This document shows, piece by piece, positions 8,298 through 15,201 of a stretch of DNA of 15,201 nucleotides (the first letter of the stretch is position 1; each line of letters opens with the position of its first letter). The notes under the pieces are model-generated. The model had not been told where the DNA came from. It was given only the letters and a program-made list of their open reading frames with translations, and did not search any database. Location of the stretch: contig JAPEVC010000419.1 of the NCBI GenBank assembly GCA_027946555.1, positions 1-15,201 on the forward strand, given 5' to 3'. Source of the DNA: Gnomoniopsis sp. IMI 355080 (lineage: Eukaryota > Ascomycota > Sordariomycetes > Diaporthales > Gnomoniaceae). The position numbers and the translations under genes are program-made.

Positions 8298-9773
8298 AAG
8301 ACACCACTGTCAAAACTAGCAAATAAGCCGCAACAAACACACCTGGCTTTATTTCAACAATGTGACTACGTCACTCTCACATAATTGCACTCCTGCCATG
8401 TCCTCATTTGATTATCATTTCCTTTTGCCTTGTTCTGAACGTTGGGTCGGGCCAGGTAACAAAATATACCCACTCCTTTTTTTTTCTCGGTCGGCAGGGT
8501 CAATGGCGCATATCATTCTTGGGTCGGATCGGATTTGCTCTTTGGGGCATTGCACAAAGATTTCCATGATTGGGCAACCACTCGTGGTCATCTACTGGGA
8601 TTTTATTCCCTCGATTTTTTTTCTCCTGTTTCTTCATGGTCGTGTGGGAGGCCGCAATGCCTCATGCAACCCCACCGACGAAGCAACGACAACCATTTTC
8701 AGAGTTGGTTGGGGGGAGAGAAAAAAACAACACCATCAAGTCAAATAAGGGCAGCATATGCCTGAAAGGGGTGGCAATCGTCCTCGGCTTCTTGGATCGA
8801 TACTGGGACAGGGCTTTGTGTACTTGGGTATTTGTATATACACGAATCGTGCTCCGGGGCACAACTAGGTGAACGGGGTGGACGGACTTTTACTACGGCC
8901 GAGAAACGGTTTGATACCCATGATGGAAAACAAACGGAACGATGCCTTTGGATGCATTGTCACCCGTGGAAATAGCTGGACTGGCAAGGTAACAGGGCGA
9001 TACAGAATCAGTAGTCAGAGAGAAGAATGAAGAGCAGTTGATGCAAAGTCATAGTGTGCGTAAATTGTTTGTGAGCCTTCACTTGATCCCCCGGAAGTCG
9101 CTTTTGCAGAAATGCACCAGAGCCCCTCGGCAATTACCGTCAGCCCTTGTGAGTCGATGTGGAAACCATCAATTAGCTGTGTAAGAACGACTTTCTCTAA
9201 TCGTTGTAATGCGTGTGACCCTGTTACAAGAACGAATCAGCCGCTTCGGTGGGATTATTTGCTCAGGGGCAGCCTCGTCCAAAAGAGCTTGGCAACACAC
9301 GCAGGTCTTCAGCCAGCAGTCTGTCAAATGTCAATTGCCGGCAGATAATGATTGATCGAGCTGACTGGTCTGCTTCAGCAGAGATATTAGTCTTCTACCA
9401 ATTCACAGCCTTGAGAGAACTTCATATGGATGATAGGTTGCAAGTGAAACTGCGGCTCGGGATTTTTTACAATTTTTCCCCCCCCACCGTGTTTCGAGCA
9501 CCCTTCACAGTTAATTGTGTGGAGGGTCTGGAAGTAGATATCTCGATCTTGGGAAAATGATTGGGAAGACCCATCCTCAACCGGGGCATCCGCGGCTGTC
9601 TAAGAATAAAGACTATCTGTGGAAAATCTCACTGACTCATGGCCTCCAGCTGATGATCATGAACCTTTTCTACCGTACCGCCCGAGTGTTCTCCACAGTA
9701 TCCACTGATTTGTGTGGTCTCGCCTTCGACCACTTTAGCGAAAGCGCGGCCGGTCATTCTCAGAGTGTCCCTC
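8298..9773. other. Intergenic region between convergent genes
   Basis: About 1.5 kb between the stop of the C2H2 gene and the stop of prp31, which face each other. It must hold both 3' UTRs and polyadenylation sites. An AAATAAG sequence near 8320 and AATAAA at 9605-9610 (plus strand) are possible signals for the C2H2 transcript. Short homopolymer runs occur (T near 8479 and 8617, A near 8723, C near 9479). No protein gene, tRNA or mobile element is supported; the small open frames lack recognisable features. Confidence 0.6.
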
Positions 9774-11716
9774 CTAAGAGCCGTTAGCCGCACCCGTGTT
9801 TTGTCTCTTGCTCGGTGGTAGATCCGGTTTCTTGAAAACGCCGTCACCACCACTGGTTTTGGCTCCACTACCGCCAACCTGCGTAAAGGTGCCTCCCTTG
9901 AACCATCGATCCTTCTCTTCCTCCCTTTTCCTCTTCAACTCGGCCTGCACCTTCGGATCCACCAACTCCAGACCCTGGACGGGCGTGAAGTTCAGTGTCG
10001 ACATGGTACCGCCCCCACCAAGCGTCGTGCCAACACCGCTTGTCCTAAGGCCCTTTCCGCGCAGATCGAGATTGCCTGCGGCAGTCTGCCCAAAGCCCTT
10101 GAGCGACGATGCGGCACCAGCATTGATTGAGGATGAAAGACCGCCGATGCCGCCCCAGCCCTTGTTCTTCTGTGATAGTTTCGCCCGCGTGCGATTGTCG
10201 ATCTGTGTCCCGCGTACACGGCCCGTGTCCGTTGCCCCGATCATGCCCATACCGATGGTGGAATCGCCCGTGCCATAGCCTGCCTCTTTCTCTTCCTTGC
10301 CAAAAGCCATGCGATTTTGTGCCTTGCGGAGATCTGTCATTGCGACCGCTTCCTTTGCCTTTCGTGCCCGACGACCACCACGCTTTCGGGCGGGTTTGTC
10401 GTCCGGTACTGGTAGGGCACGTTGACCCTTGTTTAAAGGTTTCTCCTGCAGCTTATCTAGGCGCTCCAAGCAGTTCTGTCTGAAGTCCTCGCCAAATGAG
10501 CCATCGGGGCTAGAGTGGGCGCAATCAACGCGAGCAGCGAGAACAACCTTTGCAGAGACTATCCGTAGGGCTTGCTTCTTCAAGTCGCTAGACACGCTAC
10601 GGATGATGGGCGAGTGATAAAGGAAACCCTGTTGTCGAATGCCAATATTCGTGGCGAGAGCGCCGCTCTGCTGTTTCTTCGAGCCCCAAGCGCCGATATT
10701 GCATGATGGGGTCTTTGACAGGCCGGTAAGTCCTCCTGCTGCGTTGAGCAGTTGAGCAGCTGTAAGTGAGCCCACCATGGCGGTAAGGTTGGGTGCAAAG
10801 ATGTTCATGCGTGACTGCACGTATTCAGTCAAGGTCTTCTTGGCCTTGTCAAGATCCACAACCATCTTGCATGCTCGCACGACCCTGTTCAGCTCGTTTG
10901 GCGACATGGGCTGCCCGTTTGACCTCGTGGCCTCGAGCGTGACGATCATAAGATTTGGTCCGTCCAATAATGTCTTCATACTGGCCTCGAGGATGTTGTC
11001 CGTAGATGTCTGCAACCTCTTGATGTTCGCCTCATCGAATGGCCCATTTCCGAGAATGGCAACAACCTTTGCATACTCCAGAGGGTTCTGGATGAGCGTT
11101 TCGAGCTCGGGGAACCGCACGGAGTAATGGTCGCGAATGTACTTGTGCACCAGCACAATCTCACTGTCGATTGAGGTAGACAATTGATTTGATTCGGTCA
11201 AAAGCTCGTACTCCGGATGATCTTCGATATTACCAATCAAGTTGTCGCGCGCCTCTGGTGGTTGTGCTTGGTAATGTGCGATTTTCTGCATTGTCGGGCG
11301 CTCATAGTCAGGGCTAATGTCCAAGGATAGAGATGTAAACACTTTTGAAGTCTTAATCATAGGGGGCTATGGGATGGAGAGGAGTTTCGACTAACCTTGA
11401 GAACTGGCTCCAGCGACTTCATGAGTCTAGCGACACTGCTCACGTCGTCGACGCCCTTCAGCTGCATCTTTTCTATCCGCGCTTTGGCCTCTTCAGGATC
11501 CTCTGGCGCTTGTTTGCTGCCACTGGGAACCCCACCCATCTCTTCATCGTCGTCTTGTACTGCGCCGCCGTCGAGATCCATATCGTCCTCGCCAGGCGCA
11601 TCGTTGGCGGCCTCGACGTTGTCGCCACCGAGAAAGTCATTGTCGTTGTGCTCATCGCCCTGCTCGGACCCAGAGTCCTCGAAGTCTTGGAGTAGCTCGT
11701 CGACGAGTGTCGACAT
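9774..11716 (-). CDS. prp31: Pre-mRNA-processing factor Prp31 (U4/U6 snRNP)
   Basis: Core splicing factor of 610 aa, encoded by exons 11716-11396 and 11285-9774. Prp31 binds the Snu13 (15.5K)-U4 5' stem-loop complex and bridges U4/U6 to U5 in the tri-snRNP. Visible parts are: an N-terminus MSTLVDELLQDFEDSGSE followed by an acidic region (to about 75); a NOSIC-type helical segment (about 108-185, with HKYIRDHYSVRFPELE); a Nop domain (about 215-335, with GGLTGLSKTPSCNIG at 291-305); basic KRGGRRARKAKE (408-419), typical of Prp31 just after the Nop domain; and a Prp31 C-terminal domain with NRMAFG, VRGTQ and FTPVQGLELVDP. Length suits filamentous fungi; the human protein is about 500 aa. The start at 11716 matches the family N-terminus. 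An in-frame upstream ATG at 11929 is unlikely to be used. Divergent from clf1. Confidence 0.96.
11286..11395 (-). other. prp31: prp31 intron (110 nt)
   Basis: The minus-strand donor is AAG|GTTAGT at 11395, the branch point CTGAC at 11311-11307 (branch A at 11308), and the acceptor TGCAG ends at 11286, 22 nt beyond the branch A. It is a phase-0 intron. Splicing joins SLEPVLK to KIAHYQ, which restores the continuous helix known in Prp31 homologues. Unspliced RNA reads into an in-frame TGA at 11359-11357 and would yield a 119-aa fragment. Confidence 0.88.
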
Positions 11717-12072
11717 CTTGATTCGTGACCCTGCGTATGTGGGAGCGGATTCGGCAATATGGTCGTGAGAGGTATTAGTGTTGTTGAGTAGAAAGAAGGT
11801 CGCGAGTTGACGTTTGGCCGGCCTGGATGATTTGCGAGCAGAGGTGGGTCCGAACTGACAGGGAAGCTGCAGGTCCACAATGTTAGCGCGTTCAAGGTTG
11901 CTCTGCACATGCCTGCCGTCTCTATTCATCCTTCAACGTCCTTCTCTCTCAACTGAACCGCGGTTCACTTTGGGAGTGAGCAGGCAACTCACGCGGCAAT
12001 TCCTGGTCTTTCGACTGCCTTTTACTCACCGCAGACATCACAGCACTGTTGCTGCAGATCGAAACGCTCACC
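11717..12072. promoter_or_regulatory. Divergent promoter of prp31 and clf1
   Basis: The 356 bp between the two start codons must contain both 5' UTRs and both promoters. For prp31 the nearest upstream minus-strand ATG lies at about 11909, so a leader shorter than about 190 nt would be ATG-free. For clf1 no plus-strand ATG occurs from 11912 to 12072. These limits suggest that both transcripts start in roughly 11850-12000. No TATA box is evident. The outstanding element is the palindrome at 11951-11970. Shared control of two spliceosomal genes is inferred from layout only. Confidence 0.7.
11951..11970. promoter_or_regulatory. 20-bp palindrome in the divergent promoter
   Basis: AACTGAACCGCGGTTCACTT. 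The inner 14 bp (11954-11967, TGAACCGCGGTTCA) form a perfect dyad centred on CCGCGG. One mismatched pair follows on each side, then two more matching pairs. It lies 106 bp from the clf1 ATG and about 240 bp from the prp31 ATG. Such symmetry suits a homodimeric transcription factor; fungal Zn2Cys6 proteins often bind CGG/CCG pairs, but the specific binder is unknown. Confidence 0.5.
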
Positions 12073-14079
12073 ATGGAGTCCTCACGCGGCCCTCCAAGGG
12101 TGAAAAACAAGGCTGCGGCGCCCATTCAGATCAGTGCCGAGCAGCTGCTGCGTGAAGCGGTTGACAGACAGGAGGACTCCCTGCAGAAGCCGGAGCAGCG
12201 CTTTGCTGATCTGGAAGAATTGAAGGAGTTCCAGGGGCGCAAACGCCGCGAGTATGAGGACTATATCCGACGCAACGCCTCCTCTCTTAAGAACTGGACC
12301 CAGTACACCGACTTTGAGATCGAGTACAAGGAGTTCGCACGAGCACGGTCAGTCTTCGAGCGAGCCCTGGATGCACTCCCCACCAATCCGGCATTATGGA
12401 TGAGGTACATCGACTTCGAGATCAAGGAGCGCAACATTCAGCATGCGCGCAACTTGCTGGATCGGGCCGTCACGCTGCTGCCCCGTGTGGACAAGATGTG
12501 GTACAAGTACGTCTACGTCCAGGAAGGTCTCGGGGACATCCCAGGCTGTCGGCAAGTCTTCGAGAGATGGATGGATTGGCAGCCCGATGAGCGGGCTTGG
12601 AGCGCCTATATCCACTTTGAACGGCGGTATCAGGAATTCGACAATGCGCGGAATATCTTCCACAGATTCGTCACGGTACACCCTGAGCCGCGCAACTGGT
12701 TGAAGTGGACCAAATTTGAGGAGGAGTTCGGGACGACCGACATGGTGAGAGATGTTTTCAACCTGGCCATCGAGTCTCTGGGCGACGAGTATGCAGATGA
12801 GCGTGTGTTCATCGCCTTTGCGCGGTATGAGTCCAAACTCAAGCAGTACGAGCGGGCCAGGGCAATCTTCAAAATTGCTCTCGACAATTTGCCCCGATCC
12901 AAGTCCATGAAGCTCCACGCGGCGTATACTGTGTTTGAGAAGCAGTTTGGTGACGCAATTGGGGTTGAGGACGTAGTGCTATCCAAGAGGCGGAGGCACT
13001 ATGAGGAGCAGATCAAAGAAAACACAAAGAATTACGACACGTGGATCGACTACGCCAATCTTGAGCAGACATCTGGAGATATCGACAGGGTACGGGAGGT
13101 TTTCGAGAAAGCTGTCGCACAGGTGCCACCAGCTCAAGAAAAGCGACTGTGGAGGCGATATATCTACCTTTGGGTGTTCTACGCTATATTCGAGGAGATG
13201 GATGCCAAAGACATTGAGCGAGCACGACAGGTCTACGACGAATGCCTCAAGTTGATACCGCACAAGAAGTTCACATTCTCGAAGGTCTGGCTGTTGAAGG
13301 CCCACTTTGAGATACGCCAAGGCAACTTGCCTACCGCACGCAAGACCCTCGGCCGCGCCATTGGCATGTGCCCGAAGGACTCTTTGTTCAAGGGCTATAT
13401 TGCCCTGGAACAGAAGCTTTACGAATTCCAACGATGCCGGACACTTTACGAGAAGCATATTGAATACAACGCGGCCAACTGCCAGACATGGATCGACTGG
13501 GCGCAGCTAGAGCGAGGCCTTGGCGATGAGGAGCGTGCTCGTGCCATTTTCGAGCTCGGCATTGATCAGCCTGTGCTCGACATGCCCGAGATGGTTTGGA
13601 AGAAGTACATCGATTTCGAGGAAGAGGAAGCTGAATATGAAAGGGCACGCGCCCTCTACGAGCGCCTCCTGGAAAAGGCTGATCACCCCAAGGTCTGGAT
13701 CAGCTACGCGCAATTCGAGATCAACGTACCCGATGACAACGAAGACGAGCCAGAAGGCGAAGACGAAGAGCAGCCGGTCTCAGAAGAGGCCAAGGCGCGC
13801 GCACGCAAGGTCTTTGAGCGTGCGCTCAAGAGCATGAAGGAGAGGAAGGCGGAGCGGGTGACGCTACTGAACGCGTGGTTGGCATTTGAGCGGGAGCAGG
13901 GCACGGCAGAGGATGTGGAGAAGGTCGAGAAGCAGATGCCGCGCAAGGTGCGGAAGCGCAGAAAGAATGAGGAGGGCGAATGGGAGGAATATGTCGACTA
14001 TGTCTTCCCTGTGGACGAGCAGCAGACGGCGGATATCTCGAACTTCTTGGCCATGGCGCAGGCCTGGAAGCAGAAGTAG
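12073..14079 (+). CDS. clf1: Pre-mRNA-splicing factor Clf1 (Crooked neck/Syf3)
   Basis: Spliceosomal scaffold of 668 aa in a single exon. Clf1/Crn is a nuclear component of the Prp19-associated complex (NTC) that helps tri-snRNP join and activates the spliceosome. The protein is almost wholly half-a-TPR (HAT) repeats. About 15 are seen from residue 72 to about 620, each with W-x2-Y-x2-F/L-E, then A-R-x-(V/I)-F/Y-E-R-A, then P. Examples start near residues 74, 108, 142, 175, 208, 322, 405, 472 and 540. Before them is the family N-terminus with Q-I-S/T-A-E-Q-L-L-R-E-A (residues 19-29). An acidic loop (553-566) interrupts one late repeat, and a basic PRKVRKRRK run (623-631) near the end could serve nuclear import. 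The start at 12073 was chosen for its ACC-ATG-G context; the frame is open further upstream, but only from a TTG. Length matches fungal homologues. Divergent from prp31. Confidence 0.97.
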   Translation: MESSRGPPRVKNKAAAPIQISAEQLLREAVDRQEDSLQKPEQRFADLEELKEFQGRKRREYEDYIRRNASSLKNWTQYTDFEIEYKEFARARSVFERALDALPTNPALWMRYIDFEIKERNIQHARNLLDRAVTLLPRVDKMWYKYVYVQEGLGDIPGCRQVFERWMDWQPDERAWSAYIHFERRYQEFDNARNIFHRFVTVHPEPRNWLKWTKFEEEFGTTDMVRDVFNLAIESLGDEYADERVFIAFARYESKLKQYERARAIFKIALDNLPRSKSMKLHAAYTVFEKQFGDAIGVEDVVLSKRRRHYEEQIKENTKNYDTWIDYANLEQTSGDIDRVREVFEKAVAQVPPAQEKRLWRRYIYLWVFYAIFEEMDAKDIERARQVYDECLKLIPHKKFTFSKVWLLKAHFEIRQGNLPTARKTLGRAIGMCPKDSLFKGYIALEQKLYEFQRCRTLYEKHIEYNAANCQTWIDWAQLERGLGDEERARAIFELGIDQPVLDMPEMVWKKYIDFEEEEAEYERARALYERLLEKADHPKVWISYAQFEINVPDDNEDEPEGEDEEQPVSEEAKARARKVFERALKSMKERKAERVTLLNAWLAFEREQGTAEDVEKVEKQMPRKVRKRRKNEEGEWEEYVDYVFPVDEQQTADISNFLAMAQAWKQK

Positions 14080-15201
14080 AGTGCAGGCGGTGCCATCAAT
14101 ACCAAGTCATAGTTCAATGACGTGATCTTTACCCTTATCCTTTGCGAGTCTCTAGTATTGTGCTGTTAACGCCCAGTTCCTCAATGAAGACGGACCCGAA
14201 GCTTGTCACATCTGCACGATGTAGGCTTACGAGCACCGCAGTCCCATGGCAGCCACCGGATGGTGCGATCGCAATCCCTTACTTTGAATATCGCGGTAAG
14301 TACCAATTTTTGAACAATATGTGACAAGAAAAATTAATGCGTACTCTTTACAACAGCGACTCTATCGGTCTAGCTAAGGTTGCCACACACTCAGTTGCTG
14401 GATGCATCTAATCGCACCAACCAACAGATACAGAGAAATAGGAAACAAAGGGAGGACAAAAAAGGAAATTGCCGTTCATACAACCCTGCCTTCTACTACG
14501 CCCATCTTTGAACGACAACTGGCAAACGACACCTGCAGCGCGTCACATACACGACAACCCTAGCCACACGGCCCAGCGGAGATTGCAGGAAGTCGAAGGG
14601 TATTATATTCTGTTTGATCAAATTATGTGGACTTGAACCCACGACCCTTGTTCTTCTTGGTGGTATCTCGATTACAGCGTCCGATGAGCTCTCCAGGCTT
14701 GGAAGTGAACCGTCAGGCCATCTGGTCCCGACCGCCCCCTCCCACCTTGGCGTGTTAACAAAGTCCTGGTGCAGCCGCAAGGTTTATATGGATGGTCATC
14801 CGAGACATGTATCACGTGAACATCGACATATGTATGGGACACAATGCTGTAACTGTGTACTGAAACCAAGAAGAGCACCGAAGGCCCGAAAACAATGGCG
14901 CTCGTCCCGGAACACATGAACAGCCTCCACAGCATTTTCGAGTCATTATACGTACGCAGCTACTTCCTTCATTACCACTGAATGCTATCCAACATCTAGG
15001 ACGTGTCGTCACACGTGAGAACCTCCTCATGGTATATCACAGAGACATCTGTAGCTGCACAGTGACATCACCCACACCAGTGGATGGGTTCTGCCCAGGG
15101 GCGGTAAGACCGAATAAGGCCACAAGCAGGCTTCACATCTAGACATTTCGGAATATCCGGACCATTTGGGAATAGCAGAAACTCATACGAGGCCCGTCGC
15201 A
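14080..15201. other. Intergenic region downstream of clf1
   Basis: About 1.1 kb without a recognisable protein gene. The first few hundred bases should contain the clf1 3' UTR and polyadenylation site, but no strong AATAAA is obvious. The frames present are short and overlap on both strands. The notable content is the tRNA-like A-box/B-box element on the minus strand, listed separately, and a TTTGATCAAA palindrome at 14613-14622. Confidence 0.6.
14458..14705 (-). ncRNA. tRNA-like Pol III element, possible SINE or tRNA relic
   Basis: On the minus strand, GAGCTCATCGG (14691-14681) fits the A-box TRGYNNANNGG except for its first base. GGTTCAAGTCC (14639-14629) fits the B-box GGTTCRANYCC perfectly. 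The two box starts are 52 nt apart, within the range TFIIIC tolerates. A T6 run (minus strand of 14463-14458) would stop Pol III about 240 nt from the head. It is not a normal tRNA: the T-stem pairs poorly, no acceptor stem forms between the expected ends, and no clean anticodon arm was found. Candidate identities are a degenerate tRNA, a tRNA-derived SINE, a small Pol III RNA, or chance. Confidence 0.25.

Noticed and set aside
11352..11395. 44-nt intron as the main prp31 splice form
   Set aside because: It has no recognisable branch point and would insert 22 residues into a conserved region. The 110-nt form has CTGAC and restores family continuity.
11717..11929. 71-residue N-terminal extension of Prp31 from an upstream in-frame ATG
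   Set aside because: The extension has no family resemblance and lies in the divergent promoter. MSTLVDELLQDFED at 11716 is the typical Prp31 start.
12049..12072. Extended N-terminus for Clf1
   Set aside because: The extension begins at TTG, not a normal nuclear start codon. ATG at 12073 has an ideal context and matches the family N-terminus.

Overview
The window looks like nuclear chromosome from a filamentous ascomycete (Pezizomycotina, perhaps Sordariomycetes). The evidence is eukaryotic genes with CACC-ATG start contexts, short introns with CTGAC or CTAAT branch points, about 50-55% GC, kilobase-scale intergenic DNA with scattered microsatellites, and protein sequences closest to what I remember of filamentous fungi. 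The genus is not resolved.

Layout. Bases 1-6445 hold no gene I can support: short random open frames, microsatellites, small palindromes, a compact G-quadruplex motif (6045-6066) and two very small ORFs of unknown status. Bases 6446-8297 are one transcription unit: an ATG-free leader, a probable 5'-UTR intron (6942-7119), and a 390-aa two-finger C2H2 regulator of the Nrg1/FlbC type. The large empty flank upstream suits a heavily regulated gene. Bases 8298-9773 are the intergenic space between two convergent genes. Bases 9774-11716 (minus strand) encode Prp31, the U4/U6 snRNP bridging protein, in two exons. A 356-bp divergent promoter (11717-12072) with a near-perfect 20-bp palindrome separates it from clf1 (12073-14079, plus strand), which encodes the HAT-repeat scaffold of the Prp19-associated complex. 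The rest (14080-15201) has no protein gene but contains a minus-strand tRNA-like A-box/B-box pair followed by a T-run.

How the genes work together. Prp31 and Clf1 act in consecutive steps of spliceosome assembly: tri-snRNP integrity, then NTC joining and activation. Their head-to-head arrangement suggests co-expression from a shared promoter. The C2H2 gene is a separate regulatory unit. Its predicted DNA contacts match a CCCT-type site, and six CCCT words cluster in its own leader/promoter, so autoregulation is a testable idea. I found no prokaryotic-type system, transposon or CRISPR array; the most novel-looking material is regulatory and non-coding.
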